A DNA stretch of 64,000 nt from Trematomus loennbergii (GCA_012861695.1 JAAOOA010000372.1:124001-188000); one strand, 5' to 3'; shown: positions 1 through 12,741, counted from the first letter of the stretch. Translations and numbers: made by a program. Notes: a model not told the origin generated them from the letters alone.

Positions 1-265
1 TAATTTCTCTAAATGCTCATCGAGGACCGAGGATCGAGCGCCGAGGAGGCTCTCTGGAGGAGCTATAGGCTGCATCTCACTTCGGTTAAATTAAATCCTT
101 GCGTCCCTCACTTGCGTCGTTTCCCTGCGTTTAGTCCCTCCCACCAGGGAAGCATGGAGAGACGCAAGAGCCTCATCTCAATACCCCTCCTCGACTCCTC
201 TCTTCCCCTCCTCCGGGACTTGACCCGGATATCAATCAAGACACGCCATGTTGAAGGTCGTCCCA
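1..265. repeat. CT/GAGG-rich interspersed repeat, first fragment
   Basis: Stretches such as CCTCCTCGACTCCTCTCTTCC and GGCTGCATCTCACTTCGGTT recur at 1085-1200 and 3960-4400, in both orientations. These are pieces of one short repeat family; the surrounding open frames have no recognisable protein. Confidence 0.5.
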
Positions 266-512
266 ATAGAGTGGTGAAGTCCCTCCCCTTCCGGTGGGAC
301 TCATGGGACCTTATTTCGGAAAAAGTTTGTATTGAAGTCAATGGAGAGAGAAAGATTATCTTTCGATCCCGTTTGAATTGTGCCACGAATTACACATATG
401 ATGTTTGTCAATCTTAAATAATAATTTCCATGTCAAAAAAGTCACAGTTTGTCATAAAACTGTTGAAATATAAGACTATGAAAAATACGCAACTAGAAAG
501 ACTACCATAAAA
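266..512. mobile_element. Terminal fragment of the THAP-bearing DNA transposon family
   Basis: TAGAGTGGTGAAGTCCCTCC through CAACTAGAAAGACTAC matches the terminal inverted repeat region of the elements at 26475-27599 and 45665-47385. Only one end is present here; the interior and other end are missing. Confidence 0.7.
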
Positions 513-1084
513 AAAAAAAAAAAGCGTCACATAAATGTATAAGTGCTCACAGCTCCGTGGGAATTATTATGTGCAATTCATTTCTTAAGGTTATACTAAC
601 AATTTAAGTCATGTTTAATGATCTTGAACGTCACTAAAACATAGCTATTAAGAAAGCTATTTCATGAATGGCTAGATCTTGATAAATAACAATTATTTGT
701 ATTGTTTTGTGTTAAGATATTCAGGAGTTAAATTATTTAAATGCACAGTCCTGAATGTGTGTTTGTGGTGAATGTGGGGATCTACAGGACACACATTTTC
801 AGAGTAAAGGCTTTCACATTACTATAATTATATTTTTATTTAAATGTAGGCTACATTTTACACCAAAACGGAACACAAAAGCAGGAACAACCATCATACA
901 TTGAATTCCTTGACTAACAACAGAAAGATTCATTCATTTAAATAAATGTTTAACAACAAATGGGCCGGTTCTAAGGGGTTATTCAGTTAAGCCCGATGAG
1001 AGGGGATACAGCTGTGCACATGTCATCATTAACAGACGTCGTTTAAAAGTGACGTTTGAGTGAACGAGGACATCCCAATTAATA
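513..1084. other. AT-rich intergenic DNA, no feature seen
   Basis: The stretch starts with an A-run and continues as AT-rich DNA without a coding pattern, tandem repeat or recognisable element end. Confidence 0.5.
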
Positions 1085-1473
1085 CCTGAGGACTCCTCTG
1101 TCCTCGCGTCTCCTCCTCGCATCTTACGGAGGCGGAGCTAAGACGCAAGGAAGGGACGCGAGTGAGGGAAAGGAGGAGTGGAGGAGGGGTATTGAGATGA
1201 GGCTAAGGAAACCACAAGAAGCACGGAAATGAGTTTTAAGAGCAATGGGACGTCCTTTCCTCCGGAGCGTCACGTGAAGCGACGTCCGTTTGTGATGACT
1301 CCGCACAGCTGATCGTCTGACAGCAGCCAGCTCTGTCCCCGTTATTTTCACAAACACCCCCGCCTCTGTTAGTACACATTGACTGACATAAACATTTGTA
1401 TCATCTGTTGTAGACCCAAATACATTAAATAAAATAAGAACTCATTCTCAAAAAAGATAAACGCCATTCTTAA

Positions 1474-3453
1474 AGGTCCCATGTCATGGCCATTTCTACT
1501 GATCATAATTCCATTGTTGAGGTATACTAAAATAGATTTATATTGTGCAATTTTCCAAACTCACATTGGTTTCTCATACAGCATCTATGTAAACTACGTG
1601 TATTCACTGAATTTCACTCTCTGCCTTTTTACGGCTTGTTGTAGCTCCAATAGCTCCAGCCCCCACCCTCCCTGTGCCTCCCACTCACAGCCGAAGTAAA
1701 AACAATAAGTGTGGCTTGATATTGAGTAAGAAAAGGTTGATAAACGCTGTGAGAATGGGTCTGCAGCAGTGGCGGTTCTAGAACATTTTACATGGGGTGG
1801 CAAAGGGGGGGCAAGAGGTCATGCCAGGGTGGCATGGGAGGGCGGACCATACGTGGTATTTTATACTGTATATATAACCTATTTATTGTTAAATCATGCC
1901 CTAACACAAGTGTTCTTAATGCACAAGAGAAACAAGGTGTTCAGACAAACAAACAAAAATAGTATAAAACAGCAGAAAATACTCATGATACCCTAGAATT
2001 CTGTTTACTGTGAGTACAGTAAAAGTACTTGGTTATAATTAAGTACACAAATGACATCACCCATCTCTTAAGAGAGCTAAAGGTGACCTGTGCAGCAACA
2101 CATTTCAATAAATATTTGTCAATACTAAGAGCCGCTAGATTGTGCTGCTGTAATGGAATATGAATGCAAGGAGAATTAAAGCTGCAAGCAGCGTTGAGCG
2201 GGTCTTCGACGCTCCGCAGGCTGTTGTCCGCACGTCGACGTGTGTGTCTAGGTGTCTCAAGGACTCGGCCGTTGGCAAACGTGGGAAGTTTCAGGCCGAT
2301 CGGACAATGTATTTAGGAGTTACAGCAGTATCATAAACATTGTGTTTGATGGCGAGTGATCTGTCGCCATGGCAACGGAATTTGATGACACCCCATAATA
2401 CGCCTAGATGTGTTGAGGGCTGCATCGTTATCAAACCTGTGAAGTTTTGGGCCGTTTGGAGCATGTTAACTGGAGTTATGAGAAAACCGTGTTTCACGGC
2501 GACCATTTTGTTACCATAGCAACGACATTTGACGAATCTAAAAACTGACACATATATGTCTCGAGGGCTTGACGGTTAGCACACATGTGAAATTTGAACA
2601 CTTTTTACCATTTACACAGGAGTTAAAGTAATATGGTGCTTAACGGCGAGGGATGCGTTGCCATGGCAACAGCTTTTGAGGAAAACTGACTATTGTCATA
2701 TTGAGGTGTTGAGGGCCGGACCATTAACTGTCATCTGCAGTCTCGTGCCGTTTGGACCATTTTCCATTGATATAAGACAACATTGTGTTTTATGGCGAGG
2801 GATGCGTTGCCATGGAAACGGCATACGGTGAGATCTCAGATTTCACGTAGAGCTGTTGAGGCATGGACCGGTGATATAAAAGTGAAGATTGGGGGACGAT
2901 GGGACCGTGTCCATTGGAGTTACAGCGACACCGTGTTTTATGGCGAGGGATGCGTTGCCATGGTAACGCCATATTAAGTAACATCACATTTGACGTAGAG
3001 CTGTTCAGGGCCGCAGTGTTAACCATCACGTGAAGTTTGGTGGCGTTCTGAGTATGTCAGTTGGCGTTATGACATCATCGTGTTCCATGGCGAGGGATCG
3101 CCTAGCATCGAGCGAACGCGAACTTTGGCGCCAAATCACGGCTACGCCGTGCGAAAGAAAAAAACTTCTGTGATAACTTTGAATTGCCCATGTCTCGAGA
3201 CGCTACCCGACGAATTTCGAGTCGTACGGATAAAGTCCCTGGGAGAAGATAGATTTCGTGCGGAGGACGAAAAACGCGATAAATCGACGTAATCTCCAAC
3301 GAGGCGTTTTGGGGAGGTATTTTCTGTGTTAGAGTTTTACTCGCTACAGGGTGTACTTTGAGGGTTTTGACTCTGCACACCGTTTACATGCATAAAAACC
3401 TTCATAACACACAAGGGGACGGGTAATAACCGGAAAAGCATGACATGGGACCT
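1474..3453. mobile_element. TTAA-flanked DNA transposon, copy 1
   Basis: The termini AGGTCCCATGTCATG and CATGACATGGGACCT are inverted repeats, each bordered by TTAA (1470-1473, 3454-3457), as in piggyBac or Kolobok elements. About 350 bp at the left and 160 bp at the right match the copy at 4604-6509. The centre has been replaced by a tandem-repeat-bearing insertion (2173-3290). No transposase was found. Confidence 0.8.
2173..3290. repeat. Tandem array of ~147-bp units with X-box-like palindromes, array 1
   Basis: It opens with TTAAAGCTGCAAGCAGCG, a start found in many teleost repeats (recalled). The units contain a block like GGCGAGGGATGCGTTGCCATGG. Palindromes begin at 2363, 2510, 2657, 2806 and 2954, spaced 147, 147, 149 and 148 bp. 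The family recurs inverted at 10378-11290. Confidence 0.85.
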
Positions 3454-3457
3454 TTAA

Positions 3458-3960
3458 AATGTATAAACGAACAATAGTTTGATTAATATTGATTTGAGTG
3501 TACAAAATAAATAAAATAATTGAGAGAAGAAAAATATAAGTTATCTATCAAAACCCAGTTAGATTAACATTCATTGGATTGCACACTTTGTTTGTTTGTG
3601 TGGATATGTAGCAAATTAACATTTTAAATAGTACTTAATGACTGACTGAATGGAAATGACAATAAATGAAAATGTAAAACGAAAAAAGCGATCATGAAAA
3701 TGTTTCCAATAAATGAATAAAATGATTTTTGCCCATGTTGTTCAGATATATCACATATTTGTAACTAAATGATGCATTAATTGAAACAAAACACAGTATA
3801 AACTGAGGAGTGAGTCCCGTGAATTTAATGTGTTTTCTTCACTCCGCTGTTAAATTGCTCTCATGTCAAGAAGCAACAGATCAGTGCATGCACTGCATCG
3901 TCCAATCAGTGAGCGATACACAGTAAGGGGGCGGGCGAGTGTCTGAGGATTTCACCGGAG
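3458..3960. other. AT-rich intergenic DNA, no feature seen
   Basis: The DNA has no coding pattern and no repeat boundaries that I could support. Confidence 0.5.
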
Positions 3961-4413
3961 GATGGTCTGGTAGTTCCTCGATTATCGCTCTTCCGTTATC
4001 ACTCCTCGGTCCTCGATCCTCCGTCCTCCGGCAAAAATAAGGCCACTGGGACGGTACTCAAGATGGCGCAGACAAATCAACTTCCGGTGATACCGAGCCC
4101 GAGGAGCGAGGAAATGAAAAATAACCGAAGTGAGACGCACCCATAGGCTGAATCTCAGGTCGGTTATTTTCATTATACCGCACTGTGAATGAATTAAAAG
4201 TAAATATATAAGTCATCATGAACACAGTTCTGTCCATCAGACAGAGGGCTGTGCCTCCTGTCATCATTAATGGATGTCTCTTTAAAATGACCGCTCAGAG
4301 AGGAGTTCTCATTTCTCTAACCGCCTGCTGCTTCCCCTCCTCTCTCCTCGGTTCCCCTCCTCGAGTCCTCCGCTCGCATCTCATGTGGGCGGGACTAAAG
4401 AGGCTTCTCAATT

Positions 4414-4516
<103 letters not shown>

Positions 4517-4603
4517 GTGTCACTTTGCCCAGGTGGTTTCCACAGAACGGACAAAACATGTTTAACGACCATAAACACACTCGTATACCGTCCATAGGTA
4601 TAT

Positions 4604-6509
4604 AGGTCCCATGTCATGGCCATTTCCACTGATCATAATTCCATTGTTGAGGTATACTAAAATAGATTTATACTGTGCAATTTTCCAAACTCACATTGGT
4701 TTCGCATACAGCATCTCTGTAAAGTGTGTGTATTCAGCAGTATTCACTCTCTGCACTAAACGGCTCGTTGCAGCTCTTGCCCCCCCTCCCTGTGAGCCCA
4801 GTGTGCTCCGATTGGTCAGCTCGGCCACTCTGTTCTGATTAGTCAACCACCAGAGAGGCTCCGCCCATGTTTAACAGTGCTTTTTTCGGCCCGCTGTGAG
4901 CGGAACATCAGTCTTATAATGGCGTCGGTACAGCCGTATATTTTATACGCTAACTAACCGAACTGTACCTACAACTGTTGTTATAGAAGAGTAATTTATT
5001 TTTACCTGTAATAAACTACTACTGTTTGATGAGAAATCAAATCATGGTTTGCTATATATGAATGATATGTTATAGGAGCAAATAATTCAGGGAAGAAAGG
5101 ATACTAAGTATTTCCATCAAACTTTATTTTTAGAAATGTACAAAATGAACATGTGTAAATATACATATATACACTGTATATCATCCATTCCTCCCCTTAT
5201 AGGCGTTTTCGGCATCTTGCCTATCGCAGCTTTGTAAGCGGCTGCCGGGGCTTTTTAGGACGAGGCATCAGAGTGGTCATCCTGTGTGTGTGTTGTCCGC
5301 CAGATACGCCAGGAGTTTCCTGATCTGGCTGGACGAAATCAAATGCAAATCACAAATATTAGAGAAACTTAGTTGTTTTAGATTCGTTAGTAGTAGTTGT
5401 GGTAGGAGTGTGTATCTATCTAATCAACACAGTTAGCTTGCCAGCTAATATGCTAACCTACGTTTGCTAGTTGTTCAGTGTAATATGCCAATCTACTATG
5501 AACAACAGCTAGTCTAGGCTAGCAAGAACATGTTTACAATTGCAATCTTATACGGGTAGTCTGCTACGTTCGGTCATTCATTGTAGCTGGCATGAAAACA
5601 ATGTTTTCCCTAGCATGTCTAGCTCTAGGTAGCCTTGTTGTTTAGCTATGTAGCATACACGCTATGAACGGTAGCTCGGTAGCATACACGCCAGGAACGC
5701 CAACTATAATGTACTGACCGTACGGTAAATCACCCGGAGTATACTGTCTATGAGTATTTCGTGTGTGATTGCAGACATTCTCCAGCTATGAGATACATGT
5801 AAGGCCATCTGCTAACATTGGAGTTGATATATGGAAACGCTAGCAACTTAGTTAGCCCAGTTAGCATTGCTCGCACACACACAGACACACACACTGCTGG
5901 AGAGCAGACAGGCTTGGCGATACAGCTAGAACAAGCAAAACTCATCCTGAGCACACACAAACACTCACAGCCGAAGTAAAAACAATAAGTGTGGCTTGAT
6001 ATTGAGTAAGAAAAAGGTTTATAACGCTGTGAGAATGGGTCTGCGGAGAGCATTTCAACGTAATAGTCCGAAAAACGTTTACCCATTTAAACAGTCGTGG
6101 TAGATACCTTGTTTGTTTTAAACATCATAAATACACAAACAACAATGAATACTTACAGGTTGTGTACCCGAACTCCCGCTGGTCCAAACAAAGTAGGAAC
6201 AGCATCGTTCTTCAGTGCCCTACACTGTACATATCCGGCATGAAGCTTTGTTACGTGAAAGGCTGGCAGAGGGTGCGGCCATAGCTCTGGGCGTGGCTAC
6301 TGGGTATCCCTACGTAGCGATACCCAGGAAGTAAACAATGGAAAATGAGAAATCTCCAACGAGGCGTTTTGGGGAGGGCTGTGTTAGAGTTTTACTCGCT
6401 ACAGGGTGTATTTTGAGGGTTTTTTACTCTGCAGACCGTTTACATGCATAAAAACCTTCATAACACACAAGGGGACGGGTAATAACCGGAAAAGCATGAC
6501 ATGGGACCT
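4604..6509. mobile_element. TTAA-flanked DNA transposon, copy 2
   Basis: It has the same inverted termini as 1474-3453; TTAA is intact on the right (6510-6513) and TATA on the left. Its interior (4840-6340) lacks the 147-bp array and is closer to the uninterrupted element, but no intact transposase frame is visible. Confidence 0.8.
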
Positions 6510-7029
6510 TTAAGTTTGTGTCAATCACTTGCACGTCACTTCTGGTATGATGACATTCCCTTTCCGGTTGATTCTCTAGTTTGTTAAAGTGTTTCGGCAA
6601 ATGTTGAAGTGTTCGGCACATGTTAAAGTGTTTCGGAAAATGTTAAATTGTTTCGAGACTTGTACATTTGTCTCAGTTCTTGTAAAAGTGTTTCGCTAAT
6701 TTAATTTTGTTTTTTAAAAATGTAATTTTTTTATAAAATGTAAATTTGTTTTTTTTTAAAAATGTAAATTTGTCTCAAGCTTTGTTAACCCTTAGATGCA
6801 CGAGTGACTGGACCCTACACTCTTCCATAAGTGGGTCAAAAGGACCCGTATTAGAATAATATGTGTTTTTATGCAATTTTTGTCATTTTGGTTAAGAAAA
6901 ATCACTTGTATAATATTTAGTATTATATTTTGGTTCACACTAGAAATATTTTGTATTTAATTTTTCACTATTTATAAATTTTAGACATTTTTTTTACATA
7001 TTGAAAAAAACAATTTTGAACATATCGAT

Positions 7030-7690
7030 GCAAAGATCCAGCCCTCTCTTACCTGCCATGCAGCTGAACGACCTATCCTACCTTTATTTCCTCCCACCTT
7101 GACTACTGTAACTCACTTCTCTACGGCATCCGCTCCCCCACCCTCGATAGACTCCAAATTGTAAAAAATGTACCCGCCCGATTCCTCACACACACTAGAT
7201 CATGGCACCACATCACACCAGTCCTCAAAGACCTTCATTGGCTTCCCGTCTCCCAACACATCAACTACAAAATACTGGCCCTCACCTATAGCCCTCTACC
7301 ATCTGACCCCCCCCCCCCCTCTCACTGGTCTTCTCACCCCCTTCCACCCCCCGCGGTCCCTCAGATCCACCTCAGCCGGTCTCCTGTCCCCCCCAAGTCC
7401 AAACTAGGCAGCTTTGGGGACAGAGCCTTTTCAGCAGCTCCCAGGATCTGGAATTCCCACCCCCAAGATCTCCGCTATTCTGAGACCCTTACAGTATTCC
7501 AGTCCCTTTTCAAAACTCATCTCTTCTCCTCTGTCTATTAGCCCACCCCCCATCAATCCATGCCGGTTGATCAAGTTTGATAGTCCTATACGCCCCACCC
7601 TAACCTTCCCTTATATTGTAAAGTGATTTTGAGTCCTTGAAAAGCCCTATCAAAATATAATGTATTATCATTATTATTATTATGATTATA
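7030..7690 (+). mobile_element. LINE (L2/CR1-like) 3' fragment
   Basis: The decayed frame reads SSHLDYCNSLLYGI, RLQIVKN, HHITPVLKDLHWLPV and INYKILALTY, the usual C-terminal signature of teleost L2-type reverse transcriptase proteins. It is followed by a 3' end CCCTATCAAAATATAATGT and an (ATT)n tail. Frameshifts and stops are present; it is not functional. Confidence 0.85.
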
Positions 7691-8055
7691 CTGACAGGTA
7701 TCAGATCTTGCTGTGTAAAATAATCTTCCTGAGAGGTGTCACTTGATGTAGTCTGTGTGGTCTACAGTGAATGTATTCCTGACAGCCACAGGTGATAAGA
7801 ATCAAAGGTTCCCATAGGATTCCATAGAAAAAGCATGCGGGTCATTTTTGACCCACTTATGGAAGCTTGGGGTAAACAAAAACTACAATTTCTTAAAATG
7901 TATAACATTTAAATTTAAAATTTGAATGGCATGATATCCAAAACATGTTTTTTGAGGAATAGCTGGAATATGAAATGATAAAATAATGTAATTACAAAGA
8001 TACTTCAAGAAAACCACCTCACCGGGTCAAAAAATACCCACTTATGCATCTAAGG

Positions 8056-9384
8056 CAGTGTTTCTCAAAGTGGGGGGCGCGCCAGGAGGAAAAATTGTTA
8101 TTTAAATAAAAAAAATTATTGATTCGAAAATAATATGATACAGTACAGTACAATTACGTCTGGGTCTCTGTGTTTCATTCAAGCTCGGCTCTGTGTGTGT
8201 GTGGAACGAGCCATTTTGTGTGCGTGCGTGCGCGAGAGAGAGAGCACACCGGTACCGGAGATCGTTGTTGTTAGCTTCTGGTGCTAGTGAGCTACGCTAA
8301 CGGATACAAGGAGCTTTTTCAACAACAAGGTGAAGGATAGTCCTCTCCTGTCAGACTGAGAGGCTCAGTGAACTAAAGGACTCTCTGAGTGTTTAGATAG
8401 TTAACTTTAGTCTAAGTTATCTCAGTGGGTCTCAAACGTTTTGGTCACGATTAATGTAAACAATTATTTCCGAGGCAAACGCTTATATGATCATTATAGT
8501 TCTAAAAAAAATAAGAGATAAATGAAAAACAGGTATGAAATACTATATGACAGTAAAACAAGAATACAGTTTAAAAGGGTGATTTGTAAAATATCCATAA
8601 AGAAAAAGTAAATCTGTTTACAGTTCTGTTTCATATGGGTGTTGAGAGATGTATCCATAGATCTCTTCATTTTTCTCTCAAAGTGCACCAGATTGATGCT
8701 TTTAACTTCAATATTTAAAAAAAAATCTTCCCTGGGTAGCATGCCTAGAGGAGGTTAGGTCCACACACCACCTATAAAGCACTTTACCCCTGCTTACACC
8801 TATATGCCGTGAGCTGATTATCGAGCCTTCATTGTAACAGTCGCAGGTACACTGTGTATGTGCGTGTGGGGAGTGTTGCAGTAGAAAATTCCACTGTAGC
8901 GACCGGTACATTAATGGGAAACCCTAAATGTTTGAGCACCCTCTATGAAACGTCAAGCTACCCCACAGCACCCCCAAAAGAAATCTCTGGCGCCGCCACT
9001 GAGCCTGCAACCCTGTATTGAAGAAATGTGCAGTGCAAAACAGGCTCACTGCAGCCACCTGTGATAAGACACACTTTTTTGCCATATATATCAGCATTTT
9101 CTTTGCAAAGTGGCAAAGTATTATAACTTATTGTTCTAGCAAAGGGATTGCACAATTGTATTATGTATTTATTTTTTTGAGCACACAGACTTATGGAGCA
9201 TTGTTTTATTATCACTGTTCTAGCAAAGTGATTTTAATTTTTTTGAAAGGAATGCTCACGTTCATATTGATGTATTTTAATAAATATTAACTTGGCCCAT
9301 TACGTGACTATTTGTGTTGGAGGGGCCCCGACTTATTTTTTTCTCCAAAGGGGGGGCCTGACAGAAAAAGTTTGAGAACCACTG
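8056..9384. mobile_element. Non-autonomous hAT element with perfect 8-bp target duplication
   Basis: Ends CAGTGTTTCTCAAAGTGGGG and AAGTTTGAGAACCACTG are inverted repeats of hAT type. ATCTAAGG stands on both sides (8048-8055 and 9385-9392), so the insertion is into the right end of the piggyBac-like element. No transposase frame remains. Confidence 0.92.
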
Positions 9385-9470
9385 ATCTAAGGGTAGTGTT
9401 TCACACTTTGTAATTTAGTGGGAATGCTGATACAGCATTCAACTACTGTTATGCTACGCACAAAATTCTT

Positions 9471-9970
9471 TATTATTCCGCCGGGTTATTTTGCACCTCT
9501 TCTTCTCCCACATTCCACATCGCAGAAACTCCGTTCAAACATCAAAACGTTCAGCTCGGTCGGGAATCGATGGCTATTACTTTTCTTCATAACTTTCATA
9601 ATTCCAGAGATACATCCCATAATTCATCACATTTTTAACATGGAAGTCAATGGAGAAACTCTTCAGACTTGAACAATCTTCATGCAACTTCAACTGCTAA
9701 CTGTCCTTCATACTTTCACTCAGAAACCTCATTCCAACTTTAAAATGTTACACATCTTTCTGACATTATTCGTGTAACACAACTTTTAAATCTGATTCGT
9801 ACTTTTAGAGATATTAAACATTGTTCAGACCTTGGTAAAGAGGCCTTCTTCAGATTTTAGAGTGCGTGATGTCACAGCTAGAGTGGAGGACAGATTTAAT
9901 TTTGCCTTCATATTTTCTTTTAAACCTGCCATAATTCCCAAACCCTACATTCCTGAGACATAATTTTTCA
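9471..9970. repeat. Direct repeat A (left copy, about 500 bp)
   Basis: TATTATTCCGCCGGGTT through CCTACATTCCTGAGACA is about 90 percent identical by eye to 11511-12030 in the same orientation. Together they flank the second 147-bp array like terminal direct repeats. Confidence 0.85.
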
Positions 9971-10377
9971 TGAGAAACGTAGGAAAACATCTCGTAGCTT
10001 GAAAAATAAAAAAATTAAGCAAAAATTAAACAAAATGCCTCTTGAGGGCATGAAGTGACAAAAACTTCAACATGTCTCCATTAAACCCATTGTAAGTTCA
10101 GCCTCATCTTTCCCCACCACAGCAGCCGCACACCTTTAGTTAATCTGCCAAAAAGGCCACATTATTAACCCGAAAGTACACAAAAAGTACACTTCAGATG
10201 CTCAAGTTCCTTGACATGCTTCACGCTTTGAAATTTCACCGATATCTGTTACGGTTCTTCAACAAAACGTTCACATGTAAGAGGTTTATCTCTCATTCAG
10301 AACAATGAAAATGCTCTCTCTCACTGATTACTGCACATCACCATGGAAACCTTTGATCTCTGGACACGTCGTTAGCT

Positions 10378-11290
10378 CAAATATAAACACCTGTGTCATG
10401 GAACACGATGATGTCATAACTCCAACTGACATGCTCAGAGCAGCAGACTTCAGATAATGGTTAATGGTCCTGCCCTCAACAGCTCTACGTCAATTATGGG
10501 GTGTCATCATATGCCGTTTCCATGGAAACGCATCCCTCGCCATAAAACACGATGTCGCTGTAACTCCAATGGACACGGTCCGATCGTCCCCCAAACTTCG
10601 CTTGTATATCACCGGTCCATGCCTCAACAGCTTTACGCCAAATCTGAGATCTCACCATAGGCTGTTGCCATGGAAACGCATCCCTCGCCATAAAACACGA
10701 TGTCGCTGTAGCTCCAATGGACACGGTCCGGTCGTCCCACAATCTTCACCTGTATATCACCTCTCCATGCCTCAACAGCTCTACGTCAAATCTGACATCT
10801 CACCATATGCCGTTTCCATGGAAACGCATCCCTCGCCATAAAACACGATGTTGTCGTAACGCCTATGAAAAGGGTCAAAACAGCACCAGACTTCAGATAA
10901 TGGTTAACGGTCCAGCCCTCAACAGCTCTACGTCAATTATGGGTGTCATCATATGCCGTTTCCATGGAAACGCATCCCTCGCCATAAAACGATGTCGCTA
11001 TAACTCCTATGAAAATGTTCAAAAAGTGCTCAAACTTCACATGTGTGCTAACAGTCCAGCCGTGAAGACATCTACGGGACAGTTTTGAGATTTCTTCAAA
11101 TGCCGTTGCCATGGCAACACAATGCTCACCATGAAACACGGTTTTCTCATAACTTCAGTGAAAATGCTCCAAACGGCCCAAAACTTCACAGGTTTGGTAA
11201 CGATGCAGCCATCAACGCATCTAAGCGTATTATGGGATGTCATCAAATGCCGTTGGCATGGCGACAGATCATTCGCCATCAAGTTAGTTC
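10378..11290. repeat. Tandem array of ~147-bp units with X-box-like palindromes, array 2
   Basis: Six units are seen in the opposite orientation to array 1. Palindromes such as GTTTCCATGGAAAC and GTTGCCATGGCAAC start at 10516, 10664, 10812, 10958, 11105 and 11252, spaced 146-148 bp. The array lies about 1.5 kb upstream of the ccdc18 start codon. Confidence 0.9.
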
Positions 11291-11510
11291 AAAAGTTTGC
11301 AGTTCAAATATTCTGCTGCTTTTCCAAGCCTTTTTACTTTCTTTTCTTCTCTCATCACACATTCAAGCCCCCAGTGTTCATGTATCATTTCAATCTAAAT
11401 TCTTCACTTTCTTCTTACACATTACATTTCAGCATAGCAGTTTAGCGTCAGCTTTTCAGCATAAAGCATTCCCACTAGCAATTTCTTCAGGAATTGCATT
11501 CTCTAGTTAT

Positions 11511-12030
11511 TATTATTCCGCCGGGTTTTTTGCGCCTCTTCTGCTCCACATCGCAGAAACTCCATTCAAACATCAAAACGTTCAGCTCGATCGGGAATCG
11601 ATGGCTATTACTTTTCTCATTCATAACTTTCATAATTCCCGAGATATATCCCATAATTCATCAAATTCTTAACATGGAAGTCAATGGAGAAACTCTTCAG
11701 ACTTGAAAAATCTTCATGCGACTTCAACTGCTAACTGTTCCTTCATACTTTCACTCAGAAACCTCATTCCAACTTTAAAATGTTACACATCTTTCTGACA
11801 TTATTCATATTACACAACTTTTAAATCAGATTCACACTTTTAGAGATATTAAACATTGTTCAGACCTTGGTAAAGAGGCCTTCTTCAGATTTTAACATTA
11901 GTGTGTATTGCGCAGCTCGTGGCTTAGAGTGCGTGATGTCACAGCTAGAGTGGGGGACAGCTTGAAATTCGCCTTCATATATTTTATTAAACCTGCCATA
12001 ATTCCCAAACCCTACACTCCTGAGACAGAA
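11511..12030. repeat. Direct repeat A' (right copy, about 520 bp)
   Basis: It is the partner of 9471-9970. A ~30-bp stretch (TTAGTGTGTATTGCGCAGCTC near 11900) is present here but missing from the left copy. Confidence 0.85.
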
Positions 12031-12199
12031 TTTAATTTAAATTTAAATGAATCAAATGTTGTAATTTAATCTGTTCTTTTATTATTCACATATCTGTTCT
12101 GAATGGAATGATGGTGTTGATCTGTATTGTTTGTTTATTATGCTTTTGTCAAAAGAATCTTAACTCTAGGCCTAGGGCCAAAACTACCGTTGAAAAGTG

Positions 12200-12735
12200 A
12201 CAGTTCAGCGCAGGCGCCAGTGTTCGCGCCTACTGTAATTAGCAACCCTTTCCACCAATCAATGCGCACACAGCTTCTGTTCGTCCAATCATAAAACGTG
12301 TTGTTAAGGCGTGGGCGGGGACTTAAAATACAAATTGTTCCGGCTACATTGCTTCTACACGGGTATCCTGGAAAGTTTTGTTGAGCTAGAAGTTTTAAAT
12401 ACATATATTTTAAACGTTTACAGTGACAGGAAACATTTAATATTATACTCGGAACGTAAATGTTGTCAGTGAGGTTGTTCGGTAGGTTATAGGCTTTGGA
12501 ACGATAATGCGAATTAGCTAGCCACCTGTTAAGCATCTTTGTTTACATTTATCGAGTGTAGCTAAGGTAGCTGCTAGTGTGCCATGCTAACTATTAACTT
12601 ACCGATTTGTTGATGATATGACTTAGTTGTGGGTGTTCTTCACTTTTCCAAACATTCACGTTGGATATGTTGTAACTTAAAGCCAACCTCACCAAGTCGA
12701 CAAGTTGTTGAGTAGTTACCATGTACTCATCGTTA
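12200..12735 (+). promoter_or_regulatory. Putative ccdc18 promoter and 5' UTR
   Basis: This is a GC-richer island in AT-rich surroundings just upstream of the first coding exon. It contains an NRF1-like GCGCAGGCGC (12208-12217), an E2F-like TTCGCGCC (12223-12230), two CCAAT boxes 30 bp apart (12255, 12285) and a GC box GGGCGGG (12313-12319). No TATA box stands at a useful position. Paired CCAAT boxes about 30 bp apart are typical of NF-Y-driven cell-cycle promoters. The transcription start is not defined; a non-coding first exon is possible, since several GT and AG dinucleotides lie between 12440 and 12720. Confidence 0.55.
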
Positions 12736-12741
12736 CTCTAA
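12721..12741 (+). promoter_or_regulatory. Six-codon uORF overlapping the ccdc18 start (TAATG)
   Basis: An ATG at 12721 in good context (A at -3) opens ATG TAC TCA TCG TTA CTC TAA. The last A of its stop codon is the first A of the ccdc18 ATG at 12741. The main ATG itself has a poorer context. Such an overlap would favour termination-reinitiation or lower translation of the main frame, if this region is in the mature 5' UTR. Confidence 0.5.

Larger units (their letters stand above)
6789..9393. mobile_element. piggyBac-like non-autonomous element split by a LINE and a hAT
   Basis: The left end is TTAA|CCCTTAGATGCACGAGTG and the right end reads back as CCCTTAGATGCATAAGTGGG. The motif GGGTCAAAA...GACCC recurs inside. 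A LINE 3' fragment (7030-7690) and a complete hAT (8056-9384) are inserted. The right target site has decayed to TAGT. Confidence 0.7.

Noticed and set aside
13..417. 134-codon open frame at the left edge
   Set aside because: It spans two repeat families (CT-rich repeat and a transposon terminus); no protein family resemblance.
2500..3100. CRISPR-like regular repetition
   Set aside because: Units are ~147 bp with no separate spacers; this is a eukaryotic tandem array.
11085..11672. 195-codon open frame
   Set aside because: It runs through the end of the 147-bp array and into direct repeat A'; composition is that of translated repeat DNA.
12138..12536. 132-codon minus-strand frame over the promoter
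   Set aside because: No family resemblance, no splice or start support; it overlaps the ccdc18 promoter motifs and 5' region.
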